64,000 bases of DNA from Desulfallas thermosapovorans DSM 6562. Its GTDB lineage: Bacteria > Bacillota > Desulfotomaculia > Desulfotomaculales > Desulfallaceae. The stretch lies in NCBI RefSeq assembly GCF_008124625.1, contig NZ_VNHM01000009.1, positions 62,001 to 126,000 on the forward strand. The letters are read 5' to 3'. The translations under genes and the position numbers were made by a program. Shown one piece after another: positions 18,101-26,500 of the stretch. The stretch's first letter is position 1, and each line of letters begins with the position of its first letter. Below the pieces are notes generated by a model. The model ran no database searches. It was not told where the DNA came from and worked only from the letters and a program-made list of their open reading frames with translations.

Positions 18101-20429
18101 CTTTAGGCGCAGCCTTTGTTTTTGTCTCGCCAGCTTTAGGTTCCTTAGTGGTCTTTACTTTATTAACCTTTGCCTTGGCTTTCTCTACTTTGGCAGCCTT
18201 TGCGGTAGCTTTCCTTTGCATCTGCTCATACTCAGCTCTAAGTCCCGGGAAATCAGGAAAGGCATCAATAACCTTGGCTGCTCTCTCCGGGTTATTGGTC
18301 CTTCTAAGGATAACCCGTGCGGCTGCTAGTTCAGCCTTGCGTGGGTTAATCGCTTCCGCCGGCTGCGGTTGCTCCGCTACCCGCGGCGCATTGGCCTTTC
18401 CCCGTTGTGCTTTCTCAATACGCTTAACCAAGCTTTTAAATTGCGGCTTTAGTTCCGGGTAGGTATCCAGTATCTTAGCCGCCCGGTCCAGGTTTTTGGT
18501 TGTATGCAGGATGCCCCGCGCCGCGTTTAATTCAACCACCGGCTTGTATGACTTACTTTGCTGCGGCTTGGCTGCTGGCTTACTATAATATGCTTTTTGT
18601 TTGGCCACAATATATTCCTGTACAGGCGGCAAATCCATGCCGTCAATGGTTTTTGTGCCCCGCGTCAAGTTATCATCAATAATTAGTTCAATCTTTTTGC
18701 TTAGCGCGTTATTTTCAAGTCCTTTATCGTGCACCAACTTGCCAAGCGCTTGCCCTATTTCAACATAACTTGCACCTGTCTCATCTTTTATCCGTTCAAT
18801 TGATTCACTTGTTAAACGTTTAGTACCACTGAAGAATGCTTCACCATTATATTCGGTATAGGTACGCTCGCCCTTAATGGTGTCCATAACCTCGCCCATA
18901 AGCCGGTTAGCTTCCTGCCGTATAAATGGCGCAAGTTCAGGATGTTCGTATGATGCTGCCTTGATGGAACGCCTGCCTACTTCGTCGAAGGTACGGGTAT
19001 CTAATGGAGTATCTGCTGTCTTACCTGTAAGTAATTTTCTTTCGGGCACACCTTTCTGCCAGATGCTTGTATCAACCTTACCTGTGAGCAGTGGCACATT
19101 AACCACATTATCCACCTGTTGCCTTGCTGCCGCCTCTGCTTGTGTCATGGGGAGCTGTGCCGGTTCGGTAAAGCCACGCTGCCGTATTACCCCGCCAGTG
19201 TCGCTGCCCCATTCAGGTAGCCGCAGATCGCTACCAGCAGGAAGCACGAGCCTTTCTTGTATGCCAGGTAAAGCAACTCTTTCTTGCGGACCAGGTAATG
19301 CAGGAGTATTTAATCTGTCAGCCTCGGTAACCCTTACAGGATTACGCAAGTCAAGATTACGGATAGTATTAAGCTGCTCAGCTTGATTGGCCGCCCTGGC
19401 CGCCCTGGCCAGCTTCGGCATCCTTGCAACGCCATGTGTGGCCGCACCCAGCAGAGCATTTACGGCTGCCGCTACACCCATATCCTGCAGTGACATGGGA
19501 CGGTTGTTAACTAAAGCGGCCGCACCTTCATAGCCCACAGCACCACCAGCAAGCCCTGCTGCCGTATTTAGTATTGGCCTGGATTTTACGGCCTTGGGCA
19601 GCACCTTTTCGGTCGCCTTTGTACCGAGGTTAAACAGATTGGCACCTACGTTTACAGTACCGGCGGGATTGGCGGCAAAGCCCATTAATGAACCCCAAAG
19701 GTCGGCAGTAATATCACCGGCTGTACTGCCGGTGCTTACTATATCCGGTCTATCTTGTAAGGTCATAATCTCGCTGCCGGTCTGCCCGGCTCGTTCAAAC
19801 CAGGACAGGTCACTAAGAGCGCGGATAGGCGCGGTTACGGTTTCCGCTATTTTGGTGAAGGTTGGGTGTTTGGCCGCAAATTCCGGATTAACGTTATCCA
19901 CAGTCGAAACGTATTTAGACTTGGTAGCTGTAGGTGTAGGTGCTGCCTTTGGTGGCGTATATGGCTTTGCGTACTGCTCCTGGAACTGCTGCAGGTAACT
20001 TGTCTTTGGTCGCTGGGTGCCTCTTGATACCGGCTTAATAGTCGATAAGTCGCCCAGGCTATTTATAATTGAGGACACATAGTTCCTGGTCTCGGCAAAC
20101 GGTGGTATGCCGCCGTATTTCTCCACGTTTCCAGGCCCGGCATTATAGGCGGCCAAAGCAAGGTCAACGCGGCCAAACTTGTCCAACTGTTGGCGTAGGT
20201 ATTTGGCCCCGCCCTCAAGGTTCTGCTCCGGGTCCCACGGGTCGGTGACGCCGAGGCTTTTAGCCGTACCGGGCATGAGCTGGGTTAAACCCATTGCACC
20301 GGCGGGGCTTTTGGCCTTTGGGTTAAAGTTGGATTCTTTCTTTACCAGCTCACGTAAAAGCTTTGGCGGCAGACCGTATTTATTCGCTTTTTCATAGATG
20401 AGCAAATCAAGGGATGCCATATTAACCAC
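15120..20429 (-). CDS. Giant virion polyvalent protein: lytic transglycosylase, HExxH zincin, LPD38-like region
   Basis: A 1769-residue protein at the end of the late operon. Residues about 10-130 form an SLT lytic transglycosylase domain (KKESNF with the catalytic Glu near 31, GLTQLMPGTA, AAYNAGPGNV). Residues about 730-800 are a Lys/Ala-rich linker. Near residue 878, ISHEVGHF gives a zinc-protease HExxH motif. The region from about 1000 resembles the large-polyvalent-protein associated domain LPD38. Such proteins travel inside the capsid and enter the host with the DNA; the transglycosylase would open the peptidoglycan. The start ATG is at 20429 or four codons in; it overlaps the 20422 gene. 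Confidence 0.8.
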   Translation of the reverse strand: MVNMASLDLLIYEKANKYGLPPKLLRELVKKESNFNPKAKSPAGAMGLTQLMPGTAKSLGVTDPWDPEQNLEGGAKYLRQQLDKFGRVDLALAAYNAGPGNVEKYGGIPPFAETRNYVSSIINSLGDLSTIKPVSRGTQRPKTSYLQQFQEQYAKPYTPPKAAPTPTATKSKYVSTVDNVNPEFAAKHPTFTKIAETVTAPIRALSDLSWFERAGQTGSEIMTLQDRPDIVSTGSTAGDITADLWGSLMGFAANPAGTVNVGANLFNLGTKATEKVLPKAVKSRPILNTAAGLAGGAVGYEGAAALVNNRPMSLQDMGVAAAVNALLGAATHGVARMPKLARAARAANQAEQLNTIRNLDLRNPVRVTEADRLNTPALPGPQERVALPGIQERLVLPAGSDLRLPEWGSDTGGVIRQRGFTEPAQLPMTQAEAAARQQVDNVVNVPLLTGKVDTSIWQKGVPERKLLTGKTADTPLDTRTFDEVGRRSIKAASYEHPELAPFIRQEANRLMGEVMDTIKGERTYTEYNGEAFFSGTKRLTSESIERIKDETGASYVEIGQALGKLVHDKGLENNALSKKIELIIDDNLTRGTKTIDGMDLPPVQEYIVAKQKAYYSKPAAKPQQSKSYKPVVELNAARGILHTTKNLDRAAKILDTYPELKPQFKSLVKRIEKAQRGKANAPRVAEQPQPAEAINPRKAELAAARVILRRTNNPERAAKVIDAFPDFPGLRAEYEQMQRKATAKAAKVEKAKAKVNKVKTTKEPKAGETKTKAAPKGAKVAAKGATDAAKVKARKKQKRASATPVDDGVQAMASPAAPPPGGGKTDKTVKRRDIIKFLDEKLNVPIRTGRFKQKALGIFKIKPEVIRSRIANDIPAISHEVGHFLDKQLKLADSAFDSELMALGKQTSLPNYTPEQVRAEGVAEFVRLFLTDEAAAKKAAPKFFASFEQKIKANKDIDDALRTAQRDIYTWYNQPAKARILGSMSIGEKSSRKMSLDSLYTMTFDEVHPLKGFVRQVGVKDLPIEKDPYKLAWLARGWAGKAETLLKHGPMDKDGKKVGKSLDEILKTVENELDDFRAYIVAKHSLEVKAQGKETGIADKDALEVINNSPAKYQDTLNDLVKYQDNLLEMLADAGVMKKGSIKAMREAYPNYIPFYREFSDDPAVVTEWLSRGGYANLNNPIKKMKGSARDILDPLESIIKNTYLFTNIAEKNKVGRAIVELAEQGDGLGRFVEKVDGNRFSKENVLKVFRNGEPEHYQLDPDLYRATLALDKESTNTVVQILSYPASWLRAGAVLSPDFMVRNPIRDGFSAFINSKYGFIPGWDTVKGVFHAVKKDDLYWQWMNSGGAQSTLVSIDRDYLQKNIREMFKNSRSTKDKIITVVNPKTYLEMLRSLSEFTELGTRLGEFSKGVKSGANPLEAAIASRDVSIDFGRHGAHTKQVNRIIAFFNAALQGADKIRRQFIEKPLQTSVRTALSITAPSVLLYLHNRNDPRYQELPQWQKDMFWIIPTKEHLWRIPKPFEMGILFGTVPERILQWIDSKDPKAFDELGKTVLEGMLPGYLPTALLPIIEAQSNYSFFMKRPIVPQREQKIEPSEQFTVYTTETAKKLGELLNMSPRKIENTIRGYTGGLGMYTIKLGEGLAEVFGVLDRTSRPALTMEEIPGLKALMTTAYNNTQSENDFYERLDELERQYQTIKNLKQKPPKGFSMSELKRLRKVSDRLSDLRKRERDILNSKTMSPQRKRAELTKLNKLATNTARVALGKERLK

Positions 20430-21054
20430 CTATCATATCAAAGTATCCACGTATGGGATCGCCTTCCACCTGATACTTCCTTACCCAGGGTTCTTCGCTG
20501 TATTCAGCATTTTTGGCTTCTTCCAGTAGCCTGTCGTAGGTGCTCTTACCCAATAGCCTTATAATGTCTGTGGCGTTTCTCTCCAAGCTGGCTTTATAAT
20601 CTTTGGGGCTGGCATAGTATTCACGTAATCCGTACAGGTCGGCCTCATAATCGTTTTTGGTGTAGTTGGCAGTATCTTTACCGCTTGATTCGTAAGCCTT
20701 AAACGCATCAATAGCCACTCTTTGAGTATCCAAACCCAACTGTGCGTCCTGGTAAGCTTTCTGCTGTTCAAGTTCCTGTTTCGCTAAAGTGGGAGTACCG
20801 GCTGGAAACGGTATATAAACCGGGTTCTTCGCCCGGTGCGACCGTATTGCATTTAGAACGCTGCCTAAGTTCTGCTGCCACGTTTTATTGGGCACCTCAT
20901 CGCCGTAAGACACTCGCTGGTTGTCTGGCACCACATACACCGGAGGGTTAGTGCGCTGCTTTGCGTTTACAGCCGAATTTACCAGCTCATTTTGAGGTTG
21001 CCTTGCATTTGTCAGTAAGCCTATCAACTCGTTAATATTGGCCACAGTAGCCAC
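20422..21054 (-). CDS. Virion-associated protein (probable internal or ejection protein)
   Basis: A 210-residue soluble protein, no family recognised. It lies between two candidate internal proteins, which suggests a structural or ejection role. Residues about 47-95 contain QRVSYGDEVP followed by IRSHRAKNPVYIPFPAGTPTL. The same motif occurs in the secreted prophage protein at 50984-51445. A weaker match follows (DYKASLE here, DFKSSIE there). The C-terminal half is charged and helical. Confidence 0.6.
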   Translation of the reverse strand: MATVANINELIGLLTNARQPQNELVNSAVNAKQRTNPPVYVVPDNQRVSYGDEVPNKTWQQNLGSVLNAIRSHRAKNPVYIPFPAGTPTLAKQELEQQKAYQDAQLGLDTQRVAIDAFKAYESSGKDTANYTKNDYEADLYGLREYYASPKDYKASLERNATDIIRLLGKSTYDRLLEEAKNAEYSEEPWVRKYQVEGDPIRGYFDMIGG

Positions 21055-21061
21055 CTCCTAT

Positions 21062-22291
21062 TTAAAACAAACCAGCAAGCGCACTTTCGGGGATATACCA
21101 GGCCCCGTTCTGGTTATACCCACCCATATTCTGCAACTGACTGGATGAATACCTTTTCCCGTTGATAATAACTTCCTTGGTTGCCGGATCCCAGTCAATA
21201 CTGGCCCCTCGCTGTGCAGCGTAACTACGAATTGGCACCGCTGCTGCAGCAGAACTCGTCTGAGGTAAAGTAGCTTCCGGGACCTGTCCCATAACCTGAG
21301 TCCAATCCAGTGGCTGTGCCTGCCTCTGCGCCTCGGTTAACCCAAAATAAGGCAATAGATTAAGACTATACTGCTGGCCAAACTGCTGTGCCTGGGTAGC
21401 CATTTGCATAAGGTTTCTGGTTGCGTCCATAACCTGCTGCCAGTTGCCGACAGCCTGGGCCTGGGCAAGGTTCCGTAGTTCAGCCAACCGGTTAGCCTCT
21501 AAAGTGCCCAACCTTTCGGCAAGCTGTTCTCTTTTCTCCCCGGCCTGTTGTTCAGTAAGCGCCAGTGCCTGGGCAATAGCATTTAACGCCGCCGTTTTCT
21601 TGGCTTGCTCAGTGGTGGCCTGCTCCATGATCGGAGCCTGCTGTTTATTGGTAAGCCATTCCACGGCCCCCGACCGGCCCCCGCCACGGGCGATAGCACT
21701 TTCCAGTGCCCGGGACGCCGCTTCCTGCAACATCCGGTTCACCGTGTCCTCAAAGCCGGCATAATTCGCTTCAATCTCCTGGCGTTGACTAGACGCCGCA
21801 GTCCTGGCCTGTTCAAGTGACCGGTCGATAGCTTGCAACAGCGGATTAATCTGCAAATTCGCCCACTGGCTGGCCTGCTGGGCCAGCTCCTGCTCAGACG
21901 GTGGTTCGTACTTCGGGAATTGGGACAAAGCGTCCCGGTACATCTGCTCATAGGGCATCAGGTACTCTTTTAGCGGGCCTGTTAGTTGGCCCAACACATC
22001 ATCCATGCTTGTGGGCTTGTTATATACCGGTGCCGGGGAAGTGTTGTATTTGGGCGTTGAATTACTTGGCTTAGGGTAGCTTGGTTGCGATGAAGGTGTG
22101 CTACCCCCTACCCAGCCCTTGGATGTGCTCCATCCCGTTCCTGATGCAGTGCCCGATTTTAACTTTTTAGCCGCTGACAATGCCTGCTGACCGTAAGGGT
22201 CTTGTTCAAGATACTTATAGTTGCTGGCCGGGACAAACTGACCGTTCTTGTAAATATTGCCCTTGCTGTCCACAGAATAACTATGAGCCAT
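21062..22291 (-). CDS. Virion internal/ejection-type protein, coiled coil
   Basis: About 409 residues from the ATG at 22291, which has AGGTGGTG upstream; the open frame continues 22 codons further without an RBS. The N-terminal 110 residues are Ser/Pro/Lys-rich and flexible. Residues about 130-330 are a long Gln/Ala/Glu-rich coiled coil. The C-terminus is compact (VIINGKRYSSSQLQNMGGY). This composition is typical of podovirus internal-core proteins, but there is no specific family match. Confidence 0.6.
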   Translation of the reverse strand: MAHSYSVDSKGNIYKNGQFVPASNYKYLEQDPYGQQALSAAKKLKSGTASGTGWSTSKGWVGGSTPSSQPSYPKPSNSTPKYNTSPAPVYNKPTSMDDVLGQLTGPLKEYLMPYEQMYRDALSQFPKYEPPSEQELAQQASQWANLQINPLLQAIDRSLEQARTAASSQRQEIEANYAGFEDTVNRMLQEAASRALESAIARGGGRSGAVEWLTNKQQAPIMEQATTEQAKKTAALNAIAQALALTEQQAGEKREQLAERLGTLEANRLAELRNLAQAQAVGNWQQVMDATRNLMQMATQAQQFGQQYSLNLLPYFGLTEAQRQAQPLDWTQVMGQVPEATLPQTSSAAAAVPIRSYAAQRGASIDWDPATKEVIINGKRYSSSQLQNMGGYNQNGAWYIPESALAGLF

Positions 22292-22342
22292 GGTATTTAA
22301 ACACCACCTGTGGTAAAATTTGTTCATAAAGGAGGGATGTCT

Positions 22343-23284
22343 ATGAAAATATGGCAAAGAAAACTTGCGTTGGCGTTGGTTTTGGTAATGGTGTTCATGT
22401 GTGTTAGTCCGGCAGTTGCTGTTATACCAAAAGATGCACTGGATGAAGTCACAAAAGGTGGTAAAAAGAGCACCGACTTAATTACCCACAGCATTATTGA
22501 CCTGGTTTACGTTTCTAGCGGCTCGGTGACAACTTACACATATAAAGGCGCTAACGAAGAATTAACCATTAACAAATTTACCGTTACCCCGCAAAGTCCC
22601 ACATCGGCAAGCCAAAAAATAACACCTTTTGTTTTTGAGTTAACCAATCAATATAGACCGGAAACGGATATAGCCGTCACAGCAGTAGGGCCAGACGACA
22701 CAGTACACACTTATACCTACGGGAAATATAAAGATAATGCCATGTTGGCTATTATCACCGGATTACCCGATTGTCTAGGTAACCCACCTGTCCATCTTGA
22801 TAAAAGATCGAGTTCATGGACAAGTAAGTATTCCCCGGAAGAAATGACCAAAGAACCTGTTGTTTCGTTTGTGGTGACCACTTTTGCATTAGATAGTACC
22901 ACATACACTGTCACTAGCGATTCCGGCACAGTTGAAACTAAAACTATGGATGTGGAACCAATCGTGCAGGATGAAAGAACTTTCGTTCCGATACGTTACC
23001 TCTCATACGCCCTGGGTGCGACTGAAGATGATGTCGCCTGGGATAATGTCGCCAAAACAGCCAGTATAGAAATCGGCGAAATCACCGAAACATTAACAGT
23101 CGGATCAACTACCTTACTGGTTAACAACAATCCCGTTGAAATGGACACCGCCCCGTTCATCGAGAACGGTCGGGTATTTTTACCGGCCCGGTGGATAGCT
23201 GAACCTTTTGGTGCGGAAGTCGAATGGAACACCGAAGGTCAGCAAACCATTATAAAGATTCCTTTGCTACCGGATCAGGAATAA
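22343..23284 (+). CDS. Exported protein with two copper-amine-oxidase-N-like (stalk) domains
   Basis: A 313-residue protein with an N-terminal signal peptide (KIWQRKLALALVLVMVFM, likely cleaved near AVA). The middle is a beta-rich region of no known family. Residues about 205-310 carry two stalk repeats (ERTFVPIRYLSYALGA and NGRVFLPARWIAEPFGAEV), a fold common in clostridial surface proteins. The start at 22343 has GGAGGG 6 nt upstream. It is transcribed against the late operon, between tail-fibre and internal-protein genes, and its 3' end overlaps the convergent 23250 gene by 35 nt. It is probably a lysogenic-conversion gene; function unknown. Confidence 0.65.
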   Translation: MKIWQRKLALALVLVMVFMCVSPAVAVIPKDALDEVTKGGKKSTDLITHSIIDLVYVSSGSVTTYTYKGANEELTINKFTVTPQSPTSASQKITPFVFELTNQYRPETDIAVTAVGPDDTVHTYTYGKYKDNAMLAIITGLPDCLGNPPVHLDKRSSSWTSKYSPEEMTKEPVVSFVVTTFALDSTTYTVTSDSGTVETKTMDVEPIVQDERTFVPIRYLSYALGATEDDVAWDNVAKTASIEIGEITETLTVGSTTLLVNNNPVEMDTAPFIENGRVFLPARWIAEPFGAEVEWNTEGQQTIIKIPLLPDQE

Positions 23285-23513
23285 CAGGAGCAGGGTCAAT
23301 TACTGGCTCTGCTTTTTCATCCAGAGCATCAAGCATTGCCTTAATTTCTTCTGCCCTGCGCTTTAAAGATTTTACCTGCCTTACTATGCTTGCCAGCTCT
23401 ATTTTAAGAGATTGTTTTATCTCATTTACTCTGTTGGTATCGGTAACTTGTATTTCTTCTTTTCTTATAAATACACCTTTTTCGGCATTAAACTCAATCC
23501 GTTTACCCATCAT
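23250..23513 (-). CDS. Small coiled-coil phage protein
   Basis: An 87-residue protein, mostly one charged helix (IVRQVKSLKRRAEEIKAML) with a Pro-rich tail. It overlaps the fibre gene start by 4 nt, so it is translated with the late operon. It may be a fibre chaperone or small virion protein; no family is recognised. Confidence 0.5.
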   Translation of the reverse strand: MMGKRIEFNAEKGVFIRKEEIQVTDTNRVNEIKQSLKIELASIVRQVKSLKRRAEEIKAMLDALDEKAEPVIDPAPVIPDPVAKESL

Positions 23514-26500
23514 AGTAATTCATCCTCCCAACCGGAAGTTAACACCGTTTCATCAATTTCAATCTCTATTAGTTGCATGTATTCATCTTCCCAGTTAGAC
23601 TCCAATAAGTCTAAATTATAATCGCTGTACGGCTCCAACCAATTATTTTCAAACCCTCTACGGAGAGCTGATAGTCTCCAAAAAAATTGTCCATTGCTTC
23701 CCGCTAGGTCACGGAAAACAAGATATGTGTCTCCTATTTCAGCTACATAAAGTCCAGGCATGGAGGACATATAAGGGGTGGCATGAACTAACCACCTATA
23801 ATCATCACTATGAGGCACCACACATTCCAAGAATATCGGGTCAATTTCTACTTTGCACTCGCCGTTTTCAAGTTGCGCTATATCTTCAATTTCAAACCTG
23901 ATATCTGGAGATTCCCTGGCAGACAGTATCCTTCTTCCATAATTATCTGTGAATTGAACAGCATTTTTTTCACCTGTTACATAAAGATTTTCAATATCTG
24001 CGTCACCATCTACCTCTAGGTAATCATACACTCTAGTAAACATTCCAAAGTTTTTAACACCTAAAGTTATACGGTCCCCAATAAGTATCAAATCTTTATG
24101 ATTTGTATTATTATCCTCAGCACTTATAACTAATCCATCACCCAAACCATATGGGCCTGTATCTTTGTACGCCGCAATGTATCCTTTTCGACTACCATCG
24201 TTTGCATCATAAAACTCTACAATACCGCCTGTACCTCCGGTTATACCGATATTCTGTGATGTCCATATGTTTAACGCCGGTTTATTGTTTCTGATTACTT
24301 CAATAGGAGAATTACCACTACCTATTTGTACATAACTGGAAGACGCTTCATCACCAGACTGGAATCTGGTACCAAATATTTGTGATCCTCTTATTATACT
24401 ACCTTCTATTTCTCCGCTCTTACTGGCAATACCAAACTTGCGAATACTTGGTTGTAAGTGGCCGTCGCAGGACATGAGGTAGGTGGTTGCGTCGTCCACC
24501 GAGAGGGGGAGGCCGCTGTTATACTCCGCCTGGTGCTCGGCCAGGGTGCGCAGGATATTTGAGAACCTAACATCATGGATGATACCATCTGCCTGCCCAT
24601 GTCCACCGGTGAAGTAGCCTATACACATCTCAGTTGGCATGGTTCCTGCTGGTGGCACATAGCTACTGGTGCCGATCAGTTGACCGTTCTTCATCAGATA
24701 GAACGTCGACCCATCCCCAGTAATAGTTATGTGATACGTCTTACCTGGTACCAGAACCTCGGAATCCGTGATAAAGTATGTGACATTCTCACTGCGCAAC
24801 CTTGCCTGCAACCTACCATCTGTCATGACATATAGCGCATAGTTGTTGGCTAGGTCAGGATACCCGAGATCTATCCTCCATAGGTGTGGTGTGTTAGCCA
24901 TACCCCAACTACACGTTGGAGTATATATCATGTCCATGGCCCATGCACCAGGATTGAATACGTTCTCCGTGGGCACATTAAGCTTCTCTCCGTACCTAAT
25001 GCCATTCACAAAGGAAGTGGCCATAGGGAGAAGCTCAACCTGCACGAAATCAACTTCAATCGGTCTCTTTGAGAACGAGAATATCCTGAAGTTGAATGAG
25101 CTCGGAGGAGTACCCGTATTCATACCGTCACGTTTAAACGTGGCGAATGTTGTGCATATCTGGGTACTTGGTATAGTCAACTGTTGGTCATTGCTGTCAT
25201 AACCAGTCCCTGAGAAGTCCACATACAAAGATCCATTTGCACCCGGATCAGACTCGTCTGTGTACCTAGCCCTCACGGAGAATGACACTGCTGTGTTAGC
25301 TGGCACATTGGTCATTACGCACTGCGCTATAGCCACGGATGAACCATCTGGGCTTTGCAACCTTAACTTACCACCAGATACAGAAGTATTGGGATTCAGG
25401 CTCCACCCGGTTGCATCTGAGAAGTCTGCTGTGGCCCCAGCATTGGTTTTGACAAGGTTGGAGGTGCTTTCCTCCACCATCACGCCCTGCTGGACATAGT
25501 AAACAGAAAAGTCAAGATAACGATCTGAACCAGTAGAACCGTGATGTCGCAACCCAACGCCGCCGCCCGTGAAGGTGGTGTCGGTGACGCTGATAACCTT
25601 CACGCCGTCAAAGTAGGCTTCGAGGCGGGAGCCGTGCAGGGTGAACTTGATTTGTTTGGACGTGCCACGGGGCCAAGTTACGTCAGCATAAGCCAACGAT
25701 GTATACGTTCCGCCAACACGCTTATAAAGCCTAATATTTTGCGTTGGGGCAACCCCTGAATCATCATACAAGGCCAACAGGTAATAATTGTTGTTATCCT
25801 GATACCGTGCAATAATCCCGCCATCCTGCGCCTGGTCGCTGGTCAATACAATCTCACAGTCCTGCAACAGTAGGTCATTCTTTATCAGCGTTGCCTGACT
25901 ACCACCCGTCCCCGTCAGCACCCCGCCTGATACCGCCCACGTCGCCGGACTATCCCCGCCGCTGGTATATTGCGAAAGCTGGTTGGTGTCGAAGGTGTCC
26001 TGCCATACCGGATAGGGTAAAGCGGTATACTCGTAACGGGGTTGGTCAGCCGCAACCTGCGTGCCGTCCTGCTTGTAGGCAACACTGTTGCGAGTGAAGG
26101 TGGCAGTTTGGGGGCCAAGTCCTTCGTAGTGACCTATCTGTACCACAGAATTGCCGGATTCATCCTTGCCTACAATATTGACGAGACCGGCAAGTATCTC
26201 ACCGCCGATAATCTTGTTTCCAATTATACCATTAGCACTAATGTGGTCAGATGTGATTGCCCCAGCCATAATATGCTGGGCGGCTATAGCATTGGCCGCT
26301 ATAGCCTCCGCCCCTACTGCCCCCGCCGCTATTTTATCAGAACTTATCGAACCAGCTAAAATCTTATTGCCCGTGATGGCATTAGCGGCAATAGCATCGG
26401 CCATGATGGATTCAGGGACAATCAACCCTCCATCAACCACAGAAGCTGTTGGAACAGTCATGTGGGTGCCATTTTTATTGAGTAAAACTAAAACGTCATC

